A program made the position numbers and the translations under genes. A stretch of DNA of 64,000 nucleotides from JALOLV01 sp046295175 (lineage in GTDB: Bacteria; Bacteroidota; Bacteroidia; Cytophagales; Spirosomataceae), in assembly GCA_046295175.1 (NCBI GenBank), contig JBKBNY010000004.1:310001-374000 (forward strand), given 5' to 3'. The first letter of the stretch is position 1; the number at the start of each line of letters is the position of its first letter. This document shows positions 51,608 through 61,085 of the stretch, one piece after another. Below the pieces are notes generated by a model. It did not search any database. It was not told where the DNA came from and was given only the letters and a program-made list of their open reading frames with translations.

Positions 51608-53461
51608 ATGAAAAAAATTTTATTTTTCTGTCTGTTGGGATACATAGCGTCAGCACAGGAGTCTGTTGTGCTAAATACAGCAAATAGAGCTGTCAGAAAT
51701 AATAACAATTCGGTAAAAGATGAATTGTTGAATCTCACAGAAAAAAGCAAAAAAAATAAAGCGATTGCGGTTTCGATAAGTGCAAAGTGCTTTGTTGATA
51801 ACAAAGATGGCAAATACATTGCCCAAAATGATTTAGACGGTGAGCAAATCAATGCCTTTAATACCGAAACGCTTAGAGAAAACCCTCGATATGGTGTAAT
51901 TGATAAATACAAAGAGGGCTTTGCTCGAATCTCAAAAGACCAAGTTTATGGTTTTTTGAATCTTTGTGGTGAAGAAGCAATAACTGCTCAGTACGATTAT
52001 GCCGAGCCATTCAACGGCGGAAAAGCATTGGTAAAGAAATTCTTTTGGTTTTTTGTTGATGCCAATGGCAACGAAAGTGAGCAACTTCAATCAGTTGTAG
52101 ATGCCAAAGCTATTAAATTTGGTGTTAGTTTGGTCAAATTCAAAAATGGCAAAAGTGCATTTATCAGTAATGACTTTGATAAGAGCCTCACTCCTATTTC
52201 GGAATTTTACGATGAAATTGTGCCATTTTCAGAAAATATTTTCCAAGTAAGAAACGGAAAAACGTTTGGATTAATCAAAATTGATGGTTCTAAAAAAACT
52301 GAGTTAATCTACGACCGTATCTCTCAATCAACGGTGAATGATTGGGCTTTGGTGGTTGAGAAAGGTAAGATTGGAATGCAGTCTTTATCAAAAGATACCT
52401 ACATCAAGCCAAATTATGATAACGTGAATGGTTTCTACTACAAGAATCAGACGTTTTTTAATGCTCAAAATGCCGAAGGGACAACACTATACGACATCAC
52501 TAATAACCGCAAAAGTAACACGTATAAGACAATCGAACCTTTCAATGACCAAGGGGTAGCTATTGTACAAAATGAAGCAAGAGCTTTCGGATTGATTGAT
52601 AGCGAATTAAATATCTTGATTCAGCCGATTTATAAATCGTTTTCACCATTTGATAAAATGGTTGATTTGGCAGAAGTCAGCAAAGAAGATGCCGCCGGTA
52701 AAAGAACTTACGGTTTTGTGGATATGAAAGGTTTAGAGATTATTCCTGTAAAATACGATAAGGTAAGTCCATTCAGTAAATATGGATTTGCAGTGGCAAG
52801 CGACAAGCAAAATGATTTTGTTTATGAGTACAGAGGTAAGATTTGTCTTGGCAAACCCGATGCAAATAACCGCTATGCAGTAACTGATACAGTTTATAGC
52901 AACCGTTATGTGCTGATTAAAACAGTAGAAACTAAACCAGATAAATCATTAGTGCCTGGGTTAAACCTCATTGACCGCAAACAATTAAAACCACTTACTC
53001 CACAAACATTTACTTCGTTAAAGAGAGTTGACGATACATTCTTTGCCATAGAAACCGATACAAAATGGGGTATCATGGATACTACTGGAAACATAACGAT
53101 TAAGCCACTTTATAAAGAAATCAAGTTTTTGTCAGAAGGGGTTTTCTCGGTGAAATATGACAACAACAAATACGGATTTATTAGCAAAACTGGTAAGGTA
53201 CAAGTTAGTTTTGAATACAACGATGTTCAGCCATTTAGCAGCGGTTTGGCTATTGTAGATAAAGGTCCAAATAAGGTTGGAGTTATCAATAAATTCAATG
53301 CTAAGGTAGTGCCATGTGTATTTGCCAGCATCAAGAAAGAAAATAATGTTTACACAATCGTTGATAAAGCAGGAACCACTTTTGGACTCGACAATCAAGG
53401 TAATTGTACTGTAAACTGTCAGGAATTCTACAAAGTACTCAAACGAGAGAATGATAAATAA
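51608..53461 (+). CDS. WG repeat-containing exported protein
   Basis: A 617-residue protein with a signal peptide (MKKILFFCLLGYIASAQ); an in-frame ATG at 51599 gives three more residues. The body is made of WG-type repeats of ~45-50 residues, with units such as YGVIDKYKEGFARI, YGFLNLCGEEAITAQYDYAEPF, FGLIDSELNILIQPIYKSFSPF, YGFVDMKGLEIIPVKYDKVSPF, WGIMDTTGNITIKPLYKEI and YGFISKTGKVQVSFEYNDVQPF. WG repeats are thought to form beta structures with unknown ligands. It is next to the export locus, but nothing ties it functionally. Terminator at 53465-53495. Confidence 0.85.
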   Translation: MKKILFFCLLGYIASAQESVVLNTANRAVRNNNNSVKDELLNLTEKSKKNKAIAVSISAKCFVDNKDGKYIAQNDLDGEQINAFNTETLRENPRYGVIDKYKEGFARISKDQVYGFLNLCGEEAITAQYDYAEPFNGGKALVKKFFWFFVDANGNESEQLQSVVDAKAIKFGVSLVKFKNGKSAFISNDFDKSLTPISEFYDEIVPFSENIFQVRNGKTFGLIKIDGSKKTELIYDRISQSTVNDWALVVEKGKIGMQSLSKDTYIKPNYDNVNGFYYKNQTFFNAQNAEGTTLYDITNNRKSNTYKTIEPFNDQGVAIVQNEARAFGLIDSELNILIQPIYKSFSPFDKMVDLAEVSKEDAAGKRTYGFVDMKGLEIIPVKYDKVSPFSKYGFAVASDKQNDFVYEYRGKICLGKPDANNRYAVTDTVYSNRYVLIKTVETKPDKSLVPGLNLIDRKQLKPLTPQTFTSLKRVDDTFFAIETDTKWGIMDTTGNITIKPLYKEIKFLSEGVFSVKYDNNKYGFISKTGKVQVSFEYNDVQPFSSGLAIVDKGPNKVGVINKFNAKVVPCVFASIKKENNVYTIVDKAGTTFGLDNQGNCTVNCQEFYKVLKRENDK

Positions 53462-53464
53462 AAC

Positions 53465-53495
53465 AAAAAAGCCCGAATCAAATTCGGGCTTTTTT
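53465..53495. terminator. Bidirectional intrinsic terminator
   Basis: AAAAAAGCCCGAAT (53465-53478) pairs perfectly with ATTCGGGCTTTTTT (53482-53495). It serves both the WG-repeat gene (+) and the convergent xylanase gene (-). Confidence 0.92.
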
Positions 53496-53502
53496 TATGA
53501 GA

Positions 53503-54630
53503 TTATTTTTGGGGTACTTTCAAAATCGCTTCAAGAGCAGGTTTTGGTTTGTAGTCACGGTTCCAAATTAAAGGGTAATTCGTTCGTCTCGGAATCGGAT
53601 AATCGTTTTTCCAAGACATACTATCGTGGACTCCCCAAAAAGTAACACGGTCTATTTTATCTCTTTTTTTGTAAAAAATCTCAAAAAGTTCAGCATAACG
53701 TTTTGTCAATTTATCTTGAACATCAGCTGGTAAGCCACTGCGATAAGGGTCTAAGTAAGTTTTGAACTCCTCCAATTGAAACTGAGGATGAGTAAATCCT
53801 TGACCAATGATTTGCCCTTCGCGGGTTAAAGGTAAAACATCAACATCTAATTCGGTAATCATTACTTTTACACCCAATGCAGCATAGGCATCAATCGCTT
53901 GCTCGATGTATTCATTTTTTGGATAATTTAGCCCCCAATGCCCTTGCATGCCTATTCCATCAATTCTGATGCCCTCCTTTTGAAGCATTTTTACCATTCT
54001 GATGATTCCATCACGTTTTTCGGGTCTCCAAGCATTAAAATCGTTGTAATATAGCTCGGTATTTGGTGCAAATTCGGCGGCATACTTAAACGAAAGTTTG
54101 ACTAATTCATCGCCATCTCCTACACCATTCACCCAAGTTGTAGGTCGGTAATTTCCATCTTCGCCCATTACCTCGTTTACCACATCCCATGCATCAACTT
54201 TACCTGCATAGCGACCTGCAATAGTTTTGATGTGTTCGTACAATCGTTTTTCTACCTCTTCCTTTGGCTTTGGTTTTCCTTGTTCATCCATAAAAAACCA
54301 ATCTGGGGTCTGATTATGCCAAACTAAAGTATGACCGACAATAAACATATTATTTTTTTTGCCAAATGCCACAAAATCATCGGCAGGACCAAAATTGAAT
54401 ACATCTGGTTTTGGATTAATCAATGCAGCCTTCATGACGTTTTCGACAGTAACGCTGTTAAAATGCTGCTCCACAATTTGGCTTGCAGCAGGTTCACGAC
54501 CCGAAACTATGCTTTGATTAACCGAAACGCCCATTTTGAAAGATTCAGCAAACTTATCTTTCAGCGTGTTTTGAGAAAATGTTATCTTGGAAGTAAAAAA
54601 GATAAACACTGTAAGTGTAATAAACCTCAT
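53503..54630 (-). CDS. Endo-1,4-beta-xylanase, GH10
   Basis: A 375-residue secreted glycoside hydrolase with a signal peptide (MRFITLTVFIFFTSKITFSQ) and one GH10 barrel. Active-site motifs are ITVENVMK-like SVTVENVMKAALINP, GHTLVWHNQTPDWF (near 99-112), the acid/base Glu in DAWDVVNEV (near 148) and the nucleophile Glu in VMITELDVDV (near 253), plus WGVHDSMSW near 337. It hydrolyses internal xylan links. No carbohydrate-binding module or type IX tail is attached. Isolated from SusC/D-type genes here. Confidence 0.94.
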   Translation of the reverse strand: MRFITLTVFIFFTSKITFSQNTLKDKFAESFKMGVSVNQSIVSGREPAASQIVEQHFNSVTVENVMKAALINPKPDVFNFGPADDFVAFGKKNNMFIVGHTLVWHNQTPDWFFMDEQGKPKPKEEVEKRLYEHIKTIAGRYAGKVDAWDVVNEVMGEDGNYRPTTWVNGVGDGDELVKLSFKYAAEFAPNTELYYNDFNAWRPEKRDGIIRMVKMLQKEGIRIDGIGMQGHWGLNYPKNEYIEQAIDAYAALGVKVMITELDVDVLPLTREGQIIGQGFTHPQFQLEEFKTYLDPYRSGLPADVQDKLTKRYAELFEIFYKKRDKIDRVTFWGVHDSMSWKNDYPIPRRTNYPLIWNRDYKPKPALEAILKVPQK

Positions 54631-54821
54631 TGTTTTGAATTGAAAATTTGATTAGAAAATATAACTTTTGTATGTACTGCAATTGGACGTAATATTATGC
54701 ATTTAATTTGAAATTTCGAATATTCACCATAGTGCATTTGATATTACTACAAGTTATGCTACTTAATTCTTTTAGTATTTATATCCGCGGTAAATGATAG
54801 ATTCTGATGGGCATTTCATTA

Positions 54822-54871
54822 AAATACCTCGAAAGAGGTATTTAATAAAAACTGAAATTTCTTCTATTTTG
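54822..54871 (+). promoter_or_regulatory. Shared operator-promoter, LytTR gene
   Basis: The palindrome AAATACCT (54822-54829), CGAAAG, AGGTATTT (54836-54843) is followed after exactly 20 nt by CTATTTTG (54864-54871), a one- to two-base variant of the -7 octamer. The AGGTATTT half overlaps the -33 position. The same arrangement occurs before the genes at 57839 and 59508 and before the kinase operon. The remainder of the 308-bp gap (54631-54938) shows no ORF. Confidence 0.7.
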
Positions 54872-54938
54872 TAAATGTTACAGAATTAAATTCAAAATTA
54901 CAAAGTAATAAATGCGAATTTGAAGCCCGAAAACTAAC

Positions 54939-55244
54939 ATGAAAAGCCCTAAAATAATCAGCAAAATCACTCAAAATCAACAGATTACATTTATGCAATC
55001 TGATATAAACTACACAATAATTCACTTGCAAGACGGTCGCAAACTAATATCTGGATATAATCTAAAATTCTTCGAAAATATTGTTTGTAATGACGCATTT
55101 AGAAGACTTAGCCGCTCGATAATCGTAAACCGACAATTTGTAAAAAGCATCAGTAAAGATGACTTTCAATTAACGATGTTCAATGGTCAAAGGGTGAATA
55201 TTACCCGTAGAAGAATGAAAGATTTGATTGACTGGATTAGATAA
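54939..55244 (+). CDS. LytTR DNA-binding domain protein
   Basis: A 101-residue protein that is essentially one LytTR domain: DINYTIIHLQDGRKLISGYNLKFFENIV, FRRLSRSIIVNRQFVKSI and the RRRMKDLIDWI tail are its normal elements. No receiver domain is present, so any signal must come from elsewhere. It converges with the NarL-type regulator gene and carries the same palindromic operator as the kinase operon and the downstream paralogues, suggesting it is a member, and perhaps a controller, of that regulon (inference). Confidence 0.88.
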   Translation: MKSPKIISKITQNQQITFMQSDINYTIIHLQDGRKLISGYNLKFFENIVCNDAFRRLSRSIIVNRQFVKSISKDDFQLTMFNGQRVNITRRRMKDLIDWIR

Positions 55245-55289
55245 AACGTCATTGAGTGAACTATTACTTAGTTTATCAATCATTTTGTA

Positions 55290-55925
55290 CTAAAGTCTGT
55301 TTTCGTTGGCAAACCTTATCAAATCGGCAGTGGTTTCGGTTTTGAGTTTGAAATGTATGTTTCGGCGGTGGGTTTTTACAGTAAGTAAGCTAAGGTTACT
55401 TTTATCGGCAATATCTTGCGAACTTAGCCCATCACGAATCATGCGAATCATCTCGATTTCACGGGGTGTGAGTGAGAATTTCTTAATAAATTCATCATCA
55501 ATGAGCGTTGGTTGTTGAGAGTTTTCTGAAAGTTTTGGGTCGAAAAACGACTGTCCCTCAATAACGGTTCTGATGCCTTCGAGGAGTTCATTTTTAGTTG
55601 AATTTTTGAGAATATAACCATCAATACCCAGTTTTCTGAATTCTTTTACCAACTGGTTTTCATCATACATTGTCAGAATGATGATTTTCACATTTGGAAA
55701 ATCTCGACGTATTGCCTCTGCCAAGTCTTTACCGTTTCGATTGGGTAAATTGGCATCTAAAAGTACTAAACTGGGGGAGTTTTTCAGAATTGAAAGTAGC
55801 ACTTGGTTTCCTTCAAATACTTGTCCGACAACTTCAAAATCTGGTTCGTTTTGTAATAAACTCATAATTCCATCACTAAAAAGGTGATGGTCATCAACCA
55901 GCAGAATTTTGGTTTTCGTAGGCAT
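55290..55925 (-). CDS. NarL/FixJ-type response regulator
   Basis: A 211-residue two-component regulator. The receiver domain (1-120) has the acidic pair in LLVDDHHLF, the phospho-acceptor Asp in LVLLDANLP (near 55), the Thr in ILTM and Lys in YILKNS. The LuxR helix-turn-helix (about 148-205) reads LTPREIEMIRMIRDGLSSQDIA and LLTVKTHRRNIHFKL. It overlaps the upstream kinase gene by 32 bp, so the two are a cognate pair. It is the leading candidate to bind the AAATACCT-N6-AGGTATTT palindrome. Confidence 0.93.
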   Translation of the reverse strand: MPTKTKILLVDDHHLFSDGIMSLLQNEPDFEVVGQVFEGNQVLLSILKNSPSLVLLDANLPNRNGKDLAEAIRRDFPNVKIIILTMYDENQLVKEFRKLGIDGYILKNSTKNELLEGIRTVIEGQSFFDPKLSENSQQPTLIDDEFIKKFSLTPREIEMIRMIRDGLSSQDIADKSNLSLLTVKTHRRNIHFKLKTETTADLIRFANENRL

Positions 55926-57720
55926 TATACGGAATTTCGAGGCTTATGAGTGTTCCAACCGAACTCGACTCAGTGGTTATTTTTGCTTTTAGGTATTGGG
56001 TACGTAAATTTATATTATTCAAGCCAATTCCCCAACTTTGCTGGCTCGAAAAATCAAAACCTTTGCCATCGTCTTCTACCGAAACATACAGAAAATCATC
56101 AAAATAAATCATCTGCACCACCGACTGCTTGGCTTCTGAGTGTTTTAAAACATTATTAATCAACTCTTTAATGATTCTGTAAATATTAATTTCGGTTTCG
56201 AGAGGTAGTCTTCTTTCTGCACCATTACTTACGAAAACAAAATAGACTTTGGATTGTCTATTAGCCATTTCGATGCTTTCTTGCACAACTTTCACTAATC
56301 CTTTTTCTTCAAACGATGATGGCATCAAATGGTGCGAGATTGTGCGTAAATCGGATACAATTTTTTGGGTAAGATTAACCGATTTTGTAAGAATTTGAGC
56401 ATTTTTTTGATTAAAATCATCTAACTCTCGATTCAAAACCGAAAGGCTACCGCCTAAATCATCGTGTAAATCAAGGGCGAGTCTCTGGCGTTCTTCTTCT
56501 TGTGCAAGCAATATTTTTTGCGTGGTTTCTACCCGATTTCTTTCTAATTCAATTTCAATCTTTTTACGTTCATCGTTGAACAAATAGAGTAAAGCCAAAC
56601 CCAAGCCGATACCTTCGAGCGTAAGCGGAATATGTGCATAATAATAGAAAAAAGTATTGATTTTGGTAAGACCAATTGCTCCTAAAATAACAAATATAAA
56701 CGTGAGAAATGCAGGTCCAGATGCTGCTAAATAAAGATAAACGGCTTTTTTATTGAGTTTGAAATTAACTATTAAAGTTGAAATAATGAGAATAGCAAAA
56801 TATAGATAAATGAAAGAAAAAGGTATATAGTTTTGTGGATTGAAAGCAAAAAGTAGGGTTTGTAGAATGTTAATAAACAAAAATATGCCATACGACCACA
56901 AGAAAAATTTATGTTTGATTTTAAAAAATTCAAACACATACAAACAATGAAAGGCAAGATTAAGCACAACCAATATTGAACCAAATTCGGGTTGCGATAA
57001 AAATGAGTTATTGACATCAAAAAACTGATTGACAACTCCATTTACGACCAATATATACAAAGAAATCGAAACGATGTAAAGGGCATAAAAGATGTAAACC
57101 CTCTTACGTGAATATCCGAAAAATCCAAGTGAAAGTATGGTTACAAAAAGTAAACTCCCTACGCTCAAACAAATCTGCAACAAATAAAAATCTGCTTCTT
57201 TTTTATAGATTTTACTATCAAAAACCTTCAAAAAAGCTCGGTTTGAGTATTTGATTTGTGAATTATGACACCTCAAAAATACTGTGTATGATTTACCTTT
57301 CTTTACATTAAACGCAAAAGCGTGATAACGGCTCGGCACAGGTTTATCAGAAAAATTCAATTTCCATGAGGAAGTGCTTTTTTGAATCAGTGTATCATTT
57401 TCAAGTAAATAAAAAGAAATTTCATCAATGAATATTTGCTGATACTCAATTACTAACTGCTTATTTTGAGTAAAATTTAGCTTAAATTTTAGCCAATGAT
57501 ATTGAAAATCAGCATTGAACGATGGTACTTGCGGAGATAATTTGAAATCTTTTGAGCTAAAAATCTTTTGAATTGAATCTTGTTTGTCCGAATCATATCT
57601 TGAAACGAAACCAAGCAAATTGCTACTCTCAAAATCGTCGTTCAGCACAAAAACAGGTCCGTTTTGAGCTAAAACAAGATGATGAATTAGTAATAAAACA
57701 ATAATTCGGAAGGCTTTCAA
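55894..57720 (-). CDS. 7TM-DISM sensor histidine kinase (HisKA_3 type)
   Basis: A 608-residue inner-membrane kinase. A signal peptide (1-18) and an extracytoplasmic 7TMR-DISMED2-like beta domain (about 20-170) precede seven membrane helices (about 180-385), a short coiled coil, the HisKA_3 dimer domain with LALDLHDDLGGSLSVL (phospho-acceptor His, near 425) and a HATPase_c domain with IIKELINNVLKHSEA (N box, near 520) and VEDDGKGFD (G1). The DISMED2 type often senses carbohydrate-like ligands, though this is not certain. Divergent from the first paralogue at 57839, sharing one palindrome. Confidence 0.93.
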   Translation of the reverse strand: MKAFRIIVLLLIHHLVLAQNGPVFVLNDDFESSNLLGFVSRYDSDKQDSIQKIFSSKDFKLSPQVPSFNADFQYHWLKFKLNFTQNKQLVIEYQQIFIDEISFYLLENDTLIQKSTSSWKLNFSDKPVPSRYHAFAFNVKKGKSYTVFLRCHNSQIKYSNRAFLKVFDSKIYKKEADFYLLQICLSVGSLLFVTILSLGFFGYSRKRVYIFYALYIVSISLYILVVNGVVNQFFDVNNSFLSQPEFGSILVVLNLAFHCLYVFEFFKIKHKFFLWSYGIFLFINILQTLLFAFNPQNYIPFSFIYLYFAILIISTLIVNFKLNKKAVYLYLAASGPAFLTFIFVILGAIGLTKINTFFYYYAHIPLTLEGIGLGLALLYLFNDERKKIEIELERNRVETTQKILLAQEEERQRLALDLHDDLGGSLSVLNRELDDFNQKNAQILTKSVNLTQKIVSDLRTISHHLMPSSFEEKGLVKVVQESIEMANRQSKVYFVFVSNGAERRLPLETEINIYRIIKELINNVLKHSEAKQSVVQMIYFDDFLYVSVEDDGKGFDFSSQQSWGIGLNNINLRTQYLKAKITTESSSVGTLISLEIPYNAYENQNSAG

Positions 57721-57742
57721 GCTGATTTATAGAATTTTTCTA

Positions 57743-57820
57743 CAAAGCTATCTTTTTCGTTCACTTCTCAAAATACCTCCATGTAGGTATTTCATTTACT
57801 TCCTACATCTGGCAATTTTG
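57743..57820. promoter_or_regulatory. Divergent operator-promoter, kinase operon and paralogue 1
   Basis: One palindrome, AAATACCT (57771-57778), CCATGT, AGGTATTT (57785-57792), serves both directions. On + the half-site is followed after 20 nt by CAATTTTG (57813-57820). On - the half-site is followed after 20 nt by TAGCTTTG (57750-57743), a full -7 match, and TTTG at 57772-57769 gives a canonical -33 with an 18-nt spacer. Thus both genes should respond to the same protein. Confidence 0.75.
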
Positions 57821-57838
57821 AATAAATATTGAAAAATC

Positions 57839-59389
57839 ATGAAAGTAAAATTATCTATCATTCTTATAATATTCTTATCGTCAACTCAATTTACATTAAT
57901 GGGAGCGGGAATTACTTGCAATAAACCAGGCTGTAAGAGTATTGATGATGATATTTGGCCAATTAATCATCAACCAAATATAATGTTTCCATTCGGGTGT
58001 TATACTGGTATAGACTGCCCGAACAGCCCAAGCGGTTTGATGAGCTTAGCAGACAGAGAGCTTTTGAATCTAAAAGCGGATATTTCTAACTCAAAGGCAA
58101 AAGCTGCTGCTACTAATGTAGCCATACACATAACCCAATCTGATTTTGAGGGCTTCGTTCAGGCAGGAAAATCCATTCTTTTCTCGCAAGGTTTTTATAA
58201 TTATTTCTACATGAATATCGGTGTAGCCGATGCTGTGAATGCTCAAACATGGACACTGCCTCAAAATTTAGCCGAATATGTTGATGGAGGTACAACACGC
58301 ATTGATATTATTTCACCAAGTTCGATTAGTCCTGAATTGCAAATTGCAGGTGCAACCCACGTTTTAAAAAGGATAGAATCAGAATCAAATGGGGAAGATG
58401 TTGATAATTATATGCACTTACAAATAGATGGAACAGAAGTAACTGATTTAGGAACTTCATACGATTTTGATGAAGAAAGTGATGATAATTTTGATGAAGA
58501 ACCAGACGTAGAATTATATGACGTGCCGCTTGATTTAGGCGATAGCCAGACTACTGAGGATTTCCCGATAGACGAAGTAACCAATGTTAATTACTTGAAA
58601 ATTAATATAGCCACAACTGTTGATGCCTTTGGTACAATAAATACACCTTTTGGTAGTTTTGAGTGTTTACGCCAAACTGAAATTACAAAATACTTTCGTA
58701 GAGCCAATGGAACTGTAAGCTTTGGTACAACACCAAACTATGAGTTCAGACGAGTAAAATGGATAACTAAAAACGGTTTTATTTTCAGTGCCGCCGTTCA
58801 GTCAGAAGACATAAACCATATTGGGTTATTGGGTTTTGCAGAACTCACTCGATTTGTTCCAACCAATACCCTAACTTCCGCTTCGGCCGTAAAAATCAAC
58901 AATGATAGTTTTGGAATAAGCATAAATAATACTGATTTTTATCCACATGAAAGTGCAATTCTTGACATTAGTAGCGATAGTTTAGGAGTTTTAATTCCAA
59001 GAATTTCGATGGCAAATCGCCCAAGTTCACCAGCCGAGGGGCTATTGGTTTATCAAGTCGATAATACACCTGGTTTTTATTATTTTGATGGAACAACTTG
59101 GAATAAATTAAGTACAACACCATCAAGTTCGATGCAGGTCAATGCCAGAACGAGCAATTCTGTAATTAGCAAAAATTTGAGTATTCAGGGAAAAAATCAG
59201 CTCCAAAATGGCTCAGCTTTCATCAAGTTCGATACCCCACGAGATGATTTTGAAGATTTAATGATAAACATCCAACTCGAAGGCGATTGTAATGGGGTTT
59301 ATATTGCACGTAAAAATCGTGTTGGTTTTGAGGTAAAAGAATTACAAAAAGGTAAATCAAATGTAAAATTTAGTTGGTCTTTGAATTAG
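57839..59389 (+). CDS. Secreted paralogue 1, adhesin-like C-terminus
   Basis: A 516-residue protein of unknown function with a signal peptide (about 1-22) and a Cys-containing N-terminal stretch. The central region (about 65-330) is shared almost residue for residue with paralogue 2, including SDFEGFVQAGKSILFSQGF, an acidic DFDEE-rich segment (about 215-230) and FRRANGT. A short low-complexity link precedes the C-terminal part: LGVLIPRI, EGLLVYQVDNTPGFYYFDGTTW (a motif frequent in Bacteroidota surface proteins) and a last ~70 residues (NGSAFIKFDTPRDDFEDL, GDCNGVYIARK, GFEVKELQKGKSNVKFSW). Under the shared palindromic operator. Confidence 0.8.
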   Translation: MKVKLSIILIIFLSSTQFTLMGAGITCNKPGCKSIDDDIWPINHQPNIMFPFGCYTGIDCPNSPSGLMSLADRELLNLKADISNSKAKAAATNVAIHITQSDFEGFVQAGKSILFSQGFYNYFYMNIGVADAVNAQTWTLPQNLAEYVDGGTTRIDIISPSSISPELQIAGATHVLKRIESESNGEDVDNYMHLQIDGTEVTDLGTSYDFDEESDDNFDEEPDVELYDVPLDLGDSQTTEDFPIDEVTNVNYLKINIATTVDAFGTINTPFGSFECLRQTEITKYFRRANGTVSFGTTPNYEFRRVKWITKNGFIFSAAVQSEDINHIGLLGFAELTRFVPTNTLTSASAVKINNDSFGISINNTDFYPHESAILDISSDSLGVLIPRISMANRPSSPAEGLLVYQVDNTPGFYYFDGTTWNKLSTTPSSSMQVNARTSNSVISKNLSIQGKNQLQNGSAFIKFDTPRDDFEDLMINIQLEGDCNGVYIARKNRVGFEVKELQKGKSNVKFSWSLN

Positions 59390-59437
59390 AAAGAGGTACA
59401 GCAGATTAATCGTAATTTTCCAAAGCTTTTTCATTCA

Positions 59438-59487
59438 ATATACCACCAAATAGGTATTTGATAGTGCTTAGACATAGAGCAATTTTG
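59438..59487 (+). promoter_or_regulatory. Shared operator-promoter, paralogue 2
   Basis: ATATACCA (59438-59445), CCAAAT, AGGTATTT (59452-59459), then 20 nt and CAATTTTG (59480-59487). The left half has two mismatches to AAATACCT; the right half is exact. TTTG at 59457-59460 gives a -33 with a 19-nt spacer. Distance from palindrome to ATG is 48 nt, against 46 for paralogue 1. Confidence 0.7.
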
Positions 59488-59507
59488 TGGTAATTTCTAA
59501 ATAAAAC

Positions 59508-61076
59508 ATGAAATCAAAAGCATTCACCCTCATCATTTTTATTGGTGTTTTGTTTCATACTTCATCATTTTGTATGTCAAACACACAATGTTCTCAACCA
59601 GGAGGCCCGAGTTGTACATACGATGGGCATACACAGCCAAATCAGCCAGACCTATTAGGCCCTCCAGGAAGTATAATAAATCCTTTTGGTTGCACTTCTG
59701 GCAGTGACTGTCCATCCATTGGTAGTAGTATGATGAAATTGTCAGACTTAGAGCTACTAAATCTTAAAAGCAATATTTCCAATCCGAATGGGAGAGTTGC
59801 CACGGCAAATGCCGCTATTAACATCACGCAGTCCGATTTTGAGGGCTTCGTACAGGCAGGAAAATCCATTCTTTTCTCGCAAGGATTTTTTAACCATTTC
59901 TATATGAATATTGGGGTAGCAGATGCTGTGAATGCACAAACATGGACACTCCCAGCAAACCTTACTTCGTATGTGGATGGGCTAACAACCCAAGTTGATA
60001 TTCTTTCACCCAATTCGATTCCTTTATCATTACAAATAGCAGGAACAACCCATGTTTTGAAAAGAATAGAACCAGAATCTAACGGTGAAGATGTAGATAA
60101 TTATATGCACTTACAAATAGATGGAACAGAAGTAACTGATTTAGGAACTTCATACGATTTTGATGAAGGAAGTGACGATATTTTTGATGAAGAACCCGAT
60201 GTAGAGTTATACGATGTTCCACTTAATTTGGGCGATAGCCAGACTACTGAGGATTTCCCGATAGACGAAGTAACCAATGTTAATTACTTGAAAATTAATA
60301 TAGCCACAACTGTTGATGCCTTTGGTATAATAAATACACCTTATGGTAGTTTTGATTGTTTAAGACAAACTGAAATTACAAAATACTTTCGTAGAGCCAA
60401 TGGAACTGCAAGCTTTGGCACAGTTCCAAACTATGAAATTAGACGGATAAAATGGATAACTAAAAATGGTTTTATTTTCAGTGCCGCCGTTCAGTCTGAA
60501 GACGTAAACCATATTGGGTTATTGGGTTTTGCAGAACTCACTCGATTTGTTCCAACTAATACCCTAACTTCCGCTTCGGCCGTAAAAATCAACAATGATA
60601 GTTTTGGAATAAGCATAAATAATACTGATTTTTATCCACATGAAAGTGCCATTCTTGATATTAATAGTGATAGTTTAGGAGTTTTAATTCCAAGAATTTC
60701 GATGGCAAATCGCCCAAGCTCACCAGCCGAGGGGCTATTGGTTTATCAAGTCGATAATACACCTGGTTTTTATTATTTCGATGGAACAACTTGGCAACGA
60801 TTATCTTCTCAACCACCTGTCGGCGTTTCGGCTCGTGTCAGTTCAAATTTAATTAGCAAAAACTTGAGTATTCATGGCAAAAATCAGCTCCAAAATGGCT
60901 CAGCTTTCATCAAGTTCGATACACCACGAGATGATTTTGAAGATTTAATGATAATCATCCAACTCGAAGGCGATTGTAATGGGGTTTATATTTCACGAAA
61001 AACTCGTGAAGGTTTTGAGGTAAAAGAATTACAAAAAGGTAAATCAAATGTAAAATTTAGTTGGTCTTTGAATTAA
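59508..61076 (+). CDS. Secreted paralogue 2, adhesin-like C-terminus
   Basis: A 522-residue protein. After a signal peptide (about 1-22) and a distinct Pro/Gly/Cys N-terminal segment (TQCSQPGGPSCTYDG), residues about 70-520 are near-identical to paralogue 1, with long stretches of unchanged DNA as well (for example the acidic segment region and 60570-60780), indicating recent duplication or conversion. It differs from copy 1 near residue 440, where RLSSQPPVGVSARV matches paralogue 3 instead. Same C-terminal ~70 residues. Function unknown. Paralogue 3 starts 9 bp downstream, so both are one transcript. Confidence 0.8.
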   Translation: MKSKAFTLIIFIGVLFHTSSFCMSNTQCSQPGGPSCTYDGHTQPNQPDLLGPPGSIINPFGCTSGSDCPSIGSSMMKLSDLELLNLKSNISNPNGRVATANAAINITQSDFEGFVQAGKSILFSQGFFNHFYMNIGVADAVNAQTWTLPANLTSYVDGLTTQVDILSPNSIPLSLQIAGTTHVLKRIEPESNGEDVDNYMHLQIDGTEVTDLGTSYDFDEGSDDIFDEEPDVELYDVPLNLGDSQTTEDFPIDEVTNVNYLKINIATTVDAFGIINTPYGSFDCLRQTEITKYFRRANGTASFGTVPNYEIRRIKWITKNGFIFSAAVQSEDVNHIGLLGFAELTRFVPTNTLTSASAVKINNDSFGISINNTDFYPHESAILDINSDSLGVLIPRISMANRPSSPAEGLLVYQVDNTPGFYYFDGTTWQRLSSQPPVGVSARVSSNLISKNLSIHGKNQLQNGSAFIKFDTPRDDFEDLMIIIQLEGDCNGVYISRKTREGFEVKELQKGKSNVKFSWSLN

Positions 61077-61085
61077 AAAATAGTT

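Noticed and set aside
54794..54801. Minus-strand promoter for the xylanase from the 54822 palindrome
   Set aside because: At 20 nt on the minus strand the octamer is TCTATCAT, not a -7 element, so this palindrome seems to act only towards the LytTR gene.
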